Assembly (NCBI RefSeq): GCF_021134715.1
Contig: NC_060024.1
Location: forward strand, 13,876,974 to 13,940,973
Source of the DNA: Daphnia pulex
Lineage: Eukaryota; Arthropoda; Branchiopoda; Diplostraca; Daphniidae
Reading direction: 5' to 3'
DNA length: 64,000 nt
In this document: positions 33,829-49,118 of the stretch, one piece after another
Numbering within the stretch: position 1 is the first letter of the stretch
Layout: every line of letters starts with the position of its first letter
Notes under the pieces: model-generated
What the model saw: the letters and a program-made list of their open reading frames with translations, nothing else
What the model was told of the DNA's origin: nothing
The model's database searches: none
Program-made: the position numbers and the translations under genes

Positions 33829-34930
33829 ATGTATTCCGTTCAGTGTGTAGCTCGTCGATTCTTTGTCTTGTGTCTGGCGATTTTGATTATCGCTCAAATC
33901 GCATTTTCCAAACCGGATGGCGCCCCAATTGCAGCATGTGAAGACATGACCCCTGATCATTTCGTGAAGCCGCAGTCGTCCGTCTGTCCATTCACTTCAA
34001 AACTCGCCAGGGTAAATATGATTAATTTGATTGCGTTTGATTGGTAAATTTCAATGTCATTTCATTTGCGCAGGAGGAAATGTGGTCGAACGGGACCGTT
34101 GAAGTGACGCTAGAACACGACAGGGATGAATTCAAAGGTAAAAATTGCTATTTCTAGAAGTTGATGGGGTCAAATGTAAAATTCTCGGTATGTGTCAGGA
34201 TTCTTCATGATGGCGTTTGATGGCACCGGTTCCGATTCTTCACCCATCGGGACCTTCAGTTCCGATCTCAAGGGCAAGGGAAAGGCCATTGACTGCAGGA
34301 GAGACGGTACAAAGGTAACTAACCCCATTTATCTCCAACGTATCTTAAAAGACTTTAACCATTTATCTCTTTTGCCCACCAGAATGCCGTGACCCACAAG
34401 GACAGGTCACTCAAGAACTCGGTTGTTGCTACCTGGACTCCCCCAGAGGACTTTGATGGAACTGTCGTCTTCAAGTTAGTTATAATCTTCTCGTTTAAAA
34501 CTCTAGAAAAGGGAGAGTTGGTAATGTTTTTCTGCTTAATTAGGGCCACCTTCGTCAAGTCGTTTGACGAGTTCTGGGTTAAACAATTATCTCCTACCTT
34601 GATAGTTAAGCGGGCCGTTGTCTCTGATGGCGTCAAGGAGGATTCTACCACCACCAAGAAACCCGCCGTGTCTACCACCAAGAAGCCCGCCGTTCAAAAG
34701 TCAGATGATGTTAGCGATGATTCCACTTCGACACGGGTATGAGATTTAATTGGAAATATTTATTTGGTTGTCATATAGACTTTAATTCGATTTGTTTTTC
34801 CCTTTTTCTTCTCAAATTGCCTAAGACGACCACAGCCCAGCCAGAGATTGCAGACGCTGCTTCGCCGATTGGTATCTTGGCTTTTTACAGTGTTATAATC
34901 ATCGGTGTCACCATCGCTTTTATAGCCTGA
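33829..34930 (+). CDS. Reeler-domain membrane protein (plus partner)
   Basis: About five exons. A signal peptide (VLCLAILIIAQIAFS) precedes a Reeler domain that opens with KPDGAPIAACEDMTP and contains CPF, GFFMMAFDG, AIDC and TWTPPEDFDGTVVFKATFV. A Thr/Lys-rich stalk with repeated TTKKPAV units follows. A final hydrophobic helix (GILAFYSVIIIGVTIAFIA) ends at the stop codon, which suggests a GPI signal or tail anchor. It is the head-to-head paralogue of the gene at 32038-33117, with the same domain order. Reeler proteins without further domains are linked to immunity and phenoloxidase-related responses in arthropods. The role here is not shown by the sequence. Confidence 0.85.
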
Positions 34931-35335
34931 TTTCTAGATCTTTTTTAGTTTCTCGTCTCATTTTTAATATTCCAAATTCTCTCGTTGTAATATATTTTAT
35001 GATTGGGGCTTTTCTTTTTTGTGGTGGTGTTTGGGGGGCGTTTGGATTCGAATGCAAATATACCTTTATTAAGGTTAATTGTTATTTGTTTTAATTGATT
35101 TCAAATTGTCTAGGGGAGGACGGGTAATGGGGCGTGGCGCACGTGCCGGGTGGTGAAAAGGTAGGGTGAGATTTAATTGGTGGCCTTGTAATAACAGAGG
35201 GCTCTGATGGCGTAACAATTTCATCAAATCCCGTATTTAAATAAGAGCGCACGACAGGTTATTATTCATTCAGTCGCAGCGAATCATCCGGGTGAGGTAG
35301 TCCATTCAATTCTAGTCTGTAATTGTGTTGGAAAA
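34931..35335. other. Short intergenic region
   Basis: Holds the 3' end of the Reeler gene and the promoter of the next gene. A TATA-like TATTTAAATAAG lies near 35234, about 100 nt before the next ATG. Confidence 0.45.
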
Positions 35336-35971
35336 ATGAAGTTGGCACTCGTATTTGTCGCATTGTTTGCTGTTTTTCACCCGGTTTGGTTGCAAGTCGA
35401 TTCGTTTCAATCGAACGATATGAAAAATGGAGACGCAAGTTTCTTCACTCGGCCAACGCAAAGTATGTCGGTTGATGGTCAATGTATCGGAAATTGTACT
35501 AGTCAATCGGGCAGCTTCCTCATCAATATGCTAAGGTAAATGTTTGGATACTGCTCAAATTTTAATTGAATTGCAATTAATTTGTAAATGGTTTATAGCA
35601 ATCCACCTGTCCAACATGTGACTGAAGCGAAAGCAACTGGCTATTTCGGATTCTTCTATTCCGCTGTAACAAGTTTGTTGAATTACCTGCACCAGCTGTT
35701 CGTTCAACCCTGGATCGGATTTGTCGGACTGGGACAGTCCAGTTCAACACGGATGGACAAAAATGCCTACACAGTGGAAGAGAAGTCAGGAAGTCGTTCG
35801 GCCCCGACTTCATCAGCACTCACATCCACTGATTGGCACGAAATCGGTACTACCGCCTTCAACGTCTTGTCTAGTATTTTTCTGAAAAACAAACCTCGAC
35901 CTACTACACTTCCGTCGTCCTCACCTGCTCAATCTACACCTGCGCCTCTTAGTGCAATTAAACCTCTGTAA
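35336..35971 (+). CDS. Small secreted protein, unrecognised
   Basis: Two exons (35336-35535 and 35599-35971) give about 190 residues. An AATAAA follows at 35990. It starts with a clear signal peptide (MKLALVFVALFAVFHPVWLQ). The mature part has one close Cys pair (CIGNC), an aromatic and hydrophobic middle stretch (YFGFFYSAVTSLLNYLHQLF) that could be a membrane-associated helix, and a Ser/Pro/Thr-rich C-terminus. I recognise no family. The proper splice sites, signal peptide, TATA-like box and poly-A signal argue that it is a real, probably lineage-restricted gene. Confidence 0.7.
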
Positions 35972-36758
35972 AACTCAATTGTGTCAAGCCAATAAAAGTC
36001 TGTAAATTATATCTATTTGGTGTCTAGTGGGTTTTTCAGCACATTGAATGCAGTGATACGTTACGTAACACAATACGTCTAAAGTTGTTCAACGTTTAAG
36101 TTTACTTAAAATCGAGGTCCACATCTGAAGCAAGAATAGAATTGAAGAATGAAGAGCGGCAAGGAAAGGGTTAAATTTATATCGTGACTAGCCAAGATCT
36201 GTGTTTTATTTTTGGTGAGTTGATGTTTAAAAATACGTCTGGTTATGGTAGCTCATAGTTTGTTGGAAACCAATCAACACTTACACAAGTTCTCGTTTAT
36301 CAACAGTTAAACGGAGAAATGAGAAAAACACGCCTGATTAATTGTCCTTTTTTGCTTCCGATTTAATTATTTGAAAAAGTTTAGGAATTTCTTCCGATAT
36401 TATGTAATTTGTTATTTGAAAACATTCCTTTGTACATAGTACAGCTACAATTAAAACAAAATAAAAACTTATTTAAAGGTGGTATTACTTTTTCCGAGTA
36501 AAGGCGTATAAACGTATTTGAAATGAAGGCGGGAACGACTTTGCCAACATCCAATCAGAAACAGTTTCGTGCAACTTGCAACTGAGTTTGACACGTCGCC
36601 AGGAGCGGCATTGTTGATTTTTTTTTCTCCCGTTCTCTCGGTGGTCTCGCTTCAGTTTGTACAGTTTGAGCAGTTCACATGCATTGGTCCCGGTTCTTTT
36701 TTTAATTTGAAAGTCTTCTTAAGTTATTTATAGATTTATTAGATTTACTTTAATCATC
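35972..36758. other. Intergenic region
   Basis: AT-rich sequence with no gene seen. It ends with the 5' UTR of the SLC35B1 gene. Confidence 0.45.
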
Positions 36759-38115
36759 ATGGCTTTGGACAAGAGATTCTTACTCTATGCTTCAGGCATA
36801 TTTATTTGTTACTTTTATTTTGGTATTCTTCAGGAAAGAATGTAAGTTCAATGGGTACATGTCAACTTAAACACAATGTCTCGTTAAACTCACTTTGTTC
36901 ATCCGTTTGAATAACAGAACCAGAGGAAAGTATGGAGAAGGTGAAACACAGGAAAAGTTTACTTACACACTGGCCCTCGTATTCGTACAGTGTGTGGTCA
37001 ATTTCACATATGCCAAAATCAGTAAGTCACGACTACATTCATTTATCAAATTCAGGCAATCTTAAATCGTTTTTTTTCTCTCTTGCAGTGCTGTCTACAT
37101 TGATGAAACAGGGAGAAGATAAAACAAGTAGAATGTATTATGCTTCATCTGCACTCACTTATTTACTAGCCATGGTGTGCAGTAACATGGCTCTGCAATG
37201 GGTCAATTATCCAACTCAGGTATCGTACATAGTTAAACAGTACGTTTGATTTTATTTTTACTAATCACAATTCAATAACAGGTAGTTGGAAAATCATGCA
37301 AACCTATTCCTGTTATGATTCTTGGTGTACTGTTTGGGAATAAGTCCTACCCTATGGCCAAATACTTATTTATTCTTACTGTTGTCCTCGGTGTAGCCAT
37401 GTTTATGTACAAAGACAAGCCTGTGTCTGCAAAGCAAGAAGTAGACTCGGGAATTGGTATTGGTGAAATTCTTCTGGTAAGATTACTTTAACCAACTTTA
37501 AAAAAATATCACATGATTAACCTGTATACTAATTGACTAATTCCTTGCAGATTTTGTCTTTGATCATGGACGGACTTACAGGCGCCATACAAGAGCGGAT
37601 GAAAACTGAATACCAGTCTAAATCCGGCCACATGATGTTGTACATGAACTTGTGGTCTGTCGGATACCTCGCCTTTGGTAACATGATTTATGCAAACTAA
37701 TTTGCATACCAAAATGACAATCGTATGACTATTTCAGCTCTTTTGATCACTGGAGAATTATTTGACTTTGCCGGATTCATCAGCCGGCATCCTTTCGTCT
37801 TGTGGGACTTGACTACTTTTTCCATCGCCAGCGCACTCGGCCAGGTAATACATATTTGATCCATTTCAACTATGCAGAAATAACGAAATAATTATTTCAT
37901 ATTTTCAGTTCTTCATTTTCCGAATGATAGCCGACTACGGTGCGTTGCCCTGCTCCATTGTTACGACGACGAGGAAATTCTTTACAGTTATGGCATCCGT
38001 CCTCTATTTCGGAAATCAGCTCTCCGGTAGACAGTGGACTGGAGCTGTCCTGGTGTTTGCTGGCCTCACGATGGACTCGGTCTACGGCAAGAGGAAAGCT
38101 CCCAAAAAGTCCTGA
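36759..38115 (+). CDS. SLC35B1: SLC35B1-like ER nucleotide transporter
   Basis: Seven exons (36759-36841, 36918-37021, 37089-37219, 37282-37476, 37551-37677, 37738-37844, 37909-38115) join in frame to 317 residues, the usual size for the family. It is a multispan protein with about ten hydrophobic segments. Family blocks include GILQERM near the N-terminus, the [14 protein letters not shown] segment, [27 protein letters not shown], and TTTRKFFTV near the end. SLC35B1 is an ER-membrane nucleotide exchanger (ATP/ADP) formerly called a UDP-galactose transporter-related protein. The lysine-rich tail (GKRKAPKKS) is consistent with ER retention. Confidence 0.92.
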
Positions 38116-38340
38116 CTGTCTTCTAGCATTTAAGCGGCTCAAGGAATCGCATGTTTTTTTTGTGATTATTGTTTTGTTTCATGTTTTGCGGCTAATAAAC
38201 AACGTAATACAACACTTTCAGTCGATGATAGGAGACAATAAGAAGTAAAAAAGAGTGGTTTTCTGATGTCTGATGGGGGGGGGCGAGACAAAAAATTCAA
38301 TCGAGCATTTTGGTAGGATAACGATATTTCTTTTAATTTT

Positions 38341-39306
38341 TCAAGGCTTAAACTTGACCATGGGGATGCTCTTGGACTGGTAGCACTTGTCGCAAACCCA
38401 CTCGGCGTAGACTTCGGCCGTTAGCAAGTGGTAAGCTGCCTCGGTCAATCCTGTACAGATTCTGCACGAAGAAATAAACCAAAAAGATTTTAGTTGAAAG
38501 TTTAAAATGAGATATTGAACCAGATTACCTGTGAAACCAAAAATTGCATCCCGATTCGCATAGTATCGCTTGGTCGTTGTCGTGGACCTCCTTGTGACAA
38601 ATACCACACGGGTAGATGGGAGGAGCGTTGGGGTTTTGGGGGTTAAAAACCATAGGTTGGTCGGGTGGGTAGATCTTTCCGGCCGAAACCGGCATAGGTT
38701 TGGGACCAGGTGGGCCTCCCGAGTTGGGTTGACCAAAAACGTTGCACGCCGGACTTCCCATAGGTCCCATGGGTCCACCACCACCGCCCATTCCGCCGTG
38801 CCCCATCGGTCCTGGGCCCATATTCATGCCACCCATGTTGTTCATGTTTCCACCCATTTGGCCCATTGGACCCATATGACCACCGTGATTCATACCATTC
38901 ATTCCACCCATGCCCATATGACCCATCATGCCAGGAGGTCCTCCCATTCCTCCCGGTCCTTGACCAGACATTGGGCCAGGGCCCTGGTGCATCATCGAAT
39001 GAGGTACTGGTGTGTCATCAAATGGGTTGGACGCAATGATTGTGTCTCCATAACCTGTAAAGAATCAAATGAAATATTACTATTTGTTTTTACTGAGTAG
39101 CAAATTTTGTTTGAATTTCAAACCGGTAAGAGGTGGCGGAACCAGATCATTGATCGCAGGAGATTGCTGTGCTGCCTGAGCTGCAGCATTATTGGACCCT
39201 CTTCTTGGCTTTTTCTTGTTGTTGGCTGGGCCATCTGAGTTGGGTCCTTGGCCGGGAGACCGAAAGTCCCCAGCCAAGGGTTGAATGGGCTTTCGCTTCG
39301 ACAGGG
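38341..39306 (-). CDS. pygo: Pygopus-like PHD protein (5' end unresolved)
   Basis: Pygopus is a nuclear Wnt co-activator that reads H3K4 methylation and binds BCL9/Legless. On the minus strand an N-terminal Lys-rich segment (SKRKPIQPLAG...NNKKKPRRG) resembles its nuclear signal. It is followed by the N-box GDTIIASNPFDDTPVP, a long Gly/Met/Pro-rich linker and a C-terminal PHD finger. The finger reads CGICHKEVHDNDQAILCESGC, then FHRICTGL and WVCDKC, and the protein ends at VKFKP. The last two exons split the PHD finger. The first coding exon as seen (ending at 39306) has no in-frame ATG. An upstream exon with a good donor exists at about 39385, but it also lacks a usable ATG, so the true start is not located. 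Confidence 0.85.
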
Positions 39307-39813
39307 CTTTACACAGGTACGATAAATGAGTTCCAATAAGTATAAATTAAAAAAATATATATCAAAATCTTTGTTATTACTTACCGGATAATAAACTGAC
39401 GAAATAAACAGTCAAATGTTTTTATATCAACTTGAATTTATTCCATTTATTCAAGGCTTACACGTCAGAAAATTTTTACTCTCCTGTGTTTGTAGCGTCC
39501 TGAATCGGCGTTGCCGCGGTGTACAAATTCTTTATTTATTTCGCAAATGTTAGAAATGGAGATTACGAAAAACTTTTAGCTTATTTCTAAATATTAAGAT
39601 TTTTATAGAAGTAATTATAGAACAAATGTTAAATTAAAATGTGTAGAGATTATTTTTCGTAGCCGTCGGCAGCCGTCGGGATCGGGATGAATAACAGCCA
39701 CGCCTCCTAGCGGCGTGTATGAACTTGTATCATGTTGTTGTTTTCCTGTTGAACTTGAAAATTTGATTTGTCAAAACACTAATCTGTGATAATTGTCCAG
39801 AAAGAACTTTAGA

Positions 39814-42800
39814 ATGCCCAAAGAAAAGCGACGATCCTCACGTTCTCCTAGTCGTAGAAAGAGATCGAGGTCAAGAAGCCCGAGAAAACACGATAGCAAG
39901 AAATACGACGAAAAAGAGCCACGAGAAAAGAAACATGCAGCCAAAATCAACCTGGAATTTTCCTTTGAAGATTATAAAAAAGATTTAGATACACTCTTTT
40001 TCACCGACCGCGATGTGATAAAAAAGTCTACACCACAGTATGAAGAATTTTGGAAGTTTTTCAACAAATACCAAATTATGAGGAAACGGCAAGGAGTTAC
40101 CCAATGGATTCCACCCAAGTCAAATCCAACGAATGAACTGGGTATCCCCACTGTTTATCACCGTTCATTCATGCTCAACTTTGGTCTAAACCTTCCACCC
40201 CCAGACAAGTTACTTTGTCGCATACCTCCAGTAGAGTACTCTGAAAGAAAGTCTGCACGCCCAAGGCTGACTAGGGAGCAGTTGATGGAGTTTCACCAGA
40301 TAATTCTTCTCTACTTGGAATTCTTACAGAGAGAAAAAATGGTAAAATTGAAGAAGTTGAGAGAAAGTCAAGACAAATTACCCATCGCTCAATTCAAAGA
40401 TGAAATTATCAAGACTGTTTTAGAAAAGCAAGTTATAATTATTGCTGGTATGTTTGTTTGATTAATATTGCAATATTTGTAAATTCTAAAACGCTTTTAA
40501 AATTCAATGAAGGTGATACTGGTTGCGGAAAATCGACTCAAGTACCCCAATACTTGCTTCAGGCTGGTTTTTCCAGGATCGCTTGCACACAGCCCAGACG
40601 AATTGCTTGCATCTCTCTTTCGAAAAGAGTTGCTTACGAAACGTTGAATGAGTTTGGCTCAACAGTTGGCTATCAAATTCGTTTTGAGAAAAGCAAAACC
40701 CAAGCCACAAGGATCGTGTTTGTCACTGAAGGGCTTGTACTTAGGCAAATTTCCTCGGATCCCACATTGTCTGATTATGACATTATTGTGCTGGACGAAG
40801 TACATGAACGACATCTTGCCGGTGATTTCCTGTTGGGAGTGATGAAATGTCTAGTCCAATCACGAAAAGATCTTAAACTGGTAATAAACATTATGAATTA
40901 AGATATAATTAAGAAGGAAACTATTAATTTATTTTATTTTCTAGATCCTCATGTCTGCCACCATTAATATTGGTCTGTTCCAACAATATTTCCAAGGTCA
41001 GGCTCCTGTCATTCAAGTTCCTGGTCGCTTGTTTCCCATTCAAGTGCAGTATCTTCCCATCGTGGCCGGAGGAAAGAGTAACTAAAACGGGCAAAATGAA
41101 TCCTTCACCTTATTTAAGAATTCTGCAGCTAATCGATGGCAAATACAAAGTAGAGGAACGAGGAGACTTGCTCATGTTCCTCAGCGGGTTGAATGAAATC
41201 ACTTCCGTGGAAGAAGTGGTAAGAGAATACGCCCAACAGAACCAGCGATGGATTGTTTTGCCACTGCACAGTACTCTATCCATCGCCGAACAAGACAAAG
41301 TCTTTGATTATCCACCGGAAGGCGTCCGCAAATGTATCATCGCCACAAATATAGCCGAAACATCCATCACTTTAGGTATAAAACTTGCCAATTTTGATAT
41401 AATCTGCAGTCTAATAATCATTGTTATACATTTTAGATGGAGTTCGATTTGTGGTGGATTCCGGTAAAGTCAAAGAAATGAGTCACGATCCAATTTCCAA
41501 GCTCCAGCGTTTACAGGTATGATCATTTCGAATCTATTGAAAACCCAAATGTTTAATAGCGGTGAACGCTTAGGAATTTTGGATCAGCCGAGCGAGTGCA
41601 GAACAGCGTAAAGGGCGAGCCGGACGAACGGGTCCCGGTGTTTGCTTCCGCCTTTATTCTGAAAAAGAGTACGGAGATTTCGCCGCTTACGCAACGCCCG
41701 AAATCCAACGGGTTCCTCTCGATTCGATGATTCTTCAAATGATCTCAATGGGCTTGCCAGATGCTCGACTTTTTCCTTTTATCGAACCGCCATCCGGTGA
41801 TGCGGTGGAAAACTCCATTACTACGCTAAAAGTACCGTTGACTTGATGACTTTTTCCGTGTTCAGTTTTTACACCAAAATGTCCAATTGTTTTATTAGGA
41901 AAAAGAGGCGTTAACGATTGACGAGAAACTGACGACCATTGGGAAATGCCTTGCAGGATTACCAGTTGACATCACCTTGGGCAAAATGCTGTTAATGGGT
42001 TCCATTTTCGGTCAAGTGGAAGCCGTGCTGGCCCTGGCTGCAGCCTTGAGCGTCCAGACACCTTTTACCAATCGAGCCTACCGTGACACAGACTGCGAAT
42101 CGGCCCGTAAAGAGTTGGATTCTGATCACGGGGATCCCCTGACGCTCCTTAATGCCTACAAAGCTTGGCTCGAGATCAAGGCTGGCAACCAGGGCCACAC
42201 TAGTCGGAAATGGTGCAAGAAACGAGGGTTGGAAGAGCAACGCTTTTACGAAATGACAAAGCTCAGACAGCAGTTTCGACACATCCTTTCCGACGCGGGA
42301 CTCCTTCCTGGGCAGGATTCTAAGCAGAATACCAGCTCGTCTCAACGAGCTGTCCGGCACGGCCAACTGCAACACCTGAGGTCACTCAAGCGCGACTTTA
42401 TTCGCTCCGGCCAGCGGAAACGGAAAGTCCTGAAACTCGGCGAAGACATTGAGGACATGGACGACGACGACGATGAAGATGAAAACGGCGAACAAGCGGA
42501 GATGCCAACTGGAGGCAAAATCGATATCAAAGATGTTGAATTTCGATTGCAACACGACCAGTCGACGGTGCGATCACTTTTGAGTGGCGTCACCTCGGCC
42601 GCCACGTCCCTTCAAGATCTTATGCTTTTGAAATTGATCCTGGCCAGTGGGCTGAGCCCTCAAGTGGCGCTAGCAGATGAATTTAACAACTACAAGTCGA
42701 CATCCGACCAATTGTTCCACACTCGAGCCAAGCCTTTCACAGCCCTTCATCCTATGGGCGTCTTTGCCAACCACCCAGAGCCTCTCCAGTTGCTGGAACA

Positions 42801-43834
42801 AGACATTATACAAGTGCCGGATTTCCCCACAAAGTTGCCCGTTTCCAGCAAGCACCAATTGCTGATGTATGTGACTTTGTTGGAGACCAACAAATTGTAT
42901 CTCATGAACGCTTTCCGCATGCCGGCAGCTCAGACTCTCCTTCTGTTCTCACAGTCCATCGATACCAATGGCGATTTCGCCCGGCTGGTTTGCGACTCTT
43001 GGTTGGAGCTTCATTTCGTGGACGCAGCGGCCGCTCAGAGTCTCCTGTTGAAAGCGTGCCAGTTGCGTTACCGCTGGAACGACCTCCTTATGCTGCGACT
43101 GGATCCTAATCGTCCACTAAAGGAGAAAGACGTCCAGAAACTGGAACAGAAAATGAAACGAATGCAGAGAGATTTGCACTACGACCTGATTGCCTTCACG
43201 CAAACTCAAATTTTGTACACCATTAAACGACTTTTAGCAGCTGATTTGAAGGTTATTTACCGGGGCCATGCTCTAGAATCTGAAACTCCAAATGAAGAAA
43301 TGCCAAATGAGATTAACCCGTTCTGGCCAGAATTCCAAGCAGTCGCCCATCCAAGGAAAGGTGGGCTGCAAATGGCCGACTTTCTTGTTTACGGATGGTA
43401 TGAAATTTTATCATTGTAAATAACAACTCAAAAATTATTATAAGAAAATTTCCGATTTTCTAGTTTGGAAGAACCCGATTTCACCCAAGATTATCTCAGC
43501 ACACCATGGGCTTGTCCTATATGCGAACTCAATTTCTACCTGACGGGTCTAGGGCGATTGAGGCACCAGGTCCAGTGCCAGAAGACAAAAGAGTTGATGG
43601 AAGGAGGTATGAAATGTTTTTTAACAATCTGTTTGCTGCCCTCTATCCAGTTTACAATTTTCCGTTTTGTTGGGTTATTATTTAGGTCAGGGTGAACCAG
43701 CAGAAGCTTCCGAGTCGAAAACGGGTTATTTCTGTCCTGATTGTCGCACCACTGTGGAGCTGACCGGCATTGATTTACTGCGTCATCAAAGGAAGCACCA
43801 ACAGGAAAAGTCCAACAAACCTGAGGCAGATTAG
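39814..43834 (+). CDS. DHX34: DEAH-box helicase DHX34-like, with apparent +1 frameshift
   Basis: An RNA helicase of the DEAH/RHA type. DHX34 promotes nonsense-mediated decay by helping activate UPF1. Eight exons run from 39814-40447 to 43686-43834. The N-terminus is Arg/Ser-rich. Core motifs are GDTGCGKS (split by intron 1), TQPRR, DEVHERH, MSATI, and later STxxAET-type TNIAETSIT and QRKGRAGR. The C-terminus carries two CxxC zinc-finger-like pairs (CPICELNF and CPDCRTTV with H..H), typical of DHX34. Exon 3 reads cleanly up to about 41079, then continues one base out of frame from about 41068-41095. The summed exons equal 1187 codons plus one base. Removing that base would give about 1186 residues, close to the human protein. 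Either a sequence error or a real lesion explains this. Confidence 0.88.
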
Positions 43835-44364
43835 TCCTATACACGCAGAAAGAAGCCTTGCCCAAAGTCCTTCAAATTAAACACGTGGGACACGTCGACA
43901 CCAGCACTCATTTCCGCTGCGCATTTTTGCGAACATCATCACATTATAATCCCCTTAAACTCAAGGTTGAATAAAGACCTATGTAAAACGACGCTGAATT
44001 GGAATTTATTTGCAATGAATTATAGTTTTATTCAGAGTCATGGAAGCGTAAATACATAACGGTTTTTATCTTGTTCGGTCTAATTAAGAAATTTCTCCTT
44101 ATTAGTTGTTTTTTTCTTCGTCACTTTCTATTTGTATACAAGTTTTGCCAGCAACCTCATACGTGTTTCTACTTTCAAAATTCTGCCACGTGTAAATATT
44201 ATCTCGTAAAGGTTCGCAACCTACTTGAAATGAAAATATTGGACCCAAAAAGTTTGGTGGAAAAGAAATAGAAAGTATGAGAAATAAAGGAATAAAGGAT
44301 ATCCGCGATTATTTCAAGGCTGAGGCAAATCCGTACAAAATTAACGTCACTTAGATAAAAATGT
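43835..44364. other. Intergenic between DHX34 and polyubiquitin
   Basis: DHX34 3' UTR (poly-A signal AATAAA near 43971) and then AT-rich sequence. No gene is supported. Confidence 0.5.
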
Positions 44365-44379
44365 GGAAACTTCCAGAAT
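44365..44379 (+). promoter_or_regulatory. Heat-shock element of the polyubiquitin gene
   Basis: GGAAACTTCCAGAAT fits the heat-shock factor site nGAAnnTTCnnGAAn in all three units. A further two-unit site, CTTCTAGAAA, lies at 44507-44516. Both are upstream of the TATA box at 44576, as expected for a stress-inducible ubiquitin gene. Confidence 0.7.
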
Positions 44380-44575
44380 TAGCTCAAATTTCATAATCAC
44401 GGAATATTCTACGTCACATATTGTTTCTCTGTCGTTGTAGTCACGTTTGAGAAGGTGACGTTTCATCGTTACGTTATCTAACGACAAACGAAAATACGAA
44501 ATAATCCTTCTAGAAAAAGCTAGGGAAAGCCGCAGGGGACTTGGTACGAACCTCCCCAGGCGCTTCTGTCGCGTC

Positions 44576-44582
44576 TATATAA
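44576..44582 (+). promoter_or_regulatory. TATA box of the polyubiquitin gene
   Basis: TATATAA in a GC-rich setting. The expected start site is near 44607. A non-coding first exon follows, with a donor (TTTAGTAAGTT) near 44704. The ubiquitin start codon lies after an acceptor (TTCTTCAG) at about 45129, so the 5' UTR contains an intron. Confidence 0.65.
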
Positions 44583-45114
44583 GTCGACGTCAGCCATTTT
44601 AAAAATCAATTCGCGTCCAGCACCCAACTCGAGCAGAACGTCTTAGCAGTTGCTTCGTCGAACACATATTTTAATTCAACTTTATCATCTGATTGATCAA
44701 ATTTAGTAAGTTAAACCTTTGATTTCTTTGTCCTGAATAGATATCCATTGTTCTTGTGTGTAACTAGTTAAATTAACTAAGATTTTTTGGGGGAAACGAA
44801 AAATTTACGCCGTGGCAAGTTGTCCCTTTGTTCGATTGTGTCCGCCATTTTCTTTCCTCGTTTCATCTCTTTTCTCTTAGTAACAACTGGTTGGAAAATA
44901 TTTCATGGTGTAAGATGAGACAGTTATTGAAATTTACTAGAAACATTTTGTATTACATTAGTTTTGATTGCAACTTCTTTAAAAATAATTGGCTAGTAAT
45001 AAAATTTATGCATGGGCGTAACTTTCCTTTGTTCGACGTGACGTAATGATGACGATTGGTTATGATGAAACTTCTGATAAACTGGTTTTGTATATGATAC
45101 TAAAGTAAGTTTAA

Positions 45115-48753
<3,639 letters not shown>

Positions 48754-49118
48754 ATACCGAAATAATTTGAAGCTTTATCGCAAGTTCTAACGTTTGAACT
48801 GATATCCGGAAATGTTTTGTCCTCGCTTTGGCGTGTTTCGTTTTTTAAGTTGATTTAAATTGAAATACAAATCGAAATTGCATTAATCATTGGTTTTATA
48901 TTACTTCATTATAATACGTTATAATAATTAAATTGGTAACGAACAATAAAATTAATATAATAACAATTGTGTTAAAATTGAATTACAACTTTTGAACTCA
49001 ATTTGCATTTGTCATCAAACTTAATTACTACTCCAATAATTTTTTTTTTCACTGAAAATGTACAAGGCCAACACTGTATTCATTCAAAACTGTTATACTA
49101 CAAACGCGTTTTACATGT
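48754..49118. other. Convergent 3' region
   Basis: Short 3' UTRs of polyubiquitin (plus) and the FASTKD gene (minus). AATAAA occurs near 48945. No other feature is seen. Confidence 0.5.
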
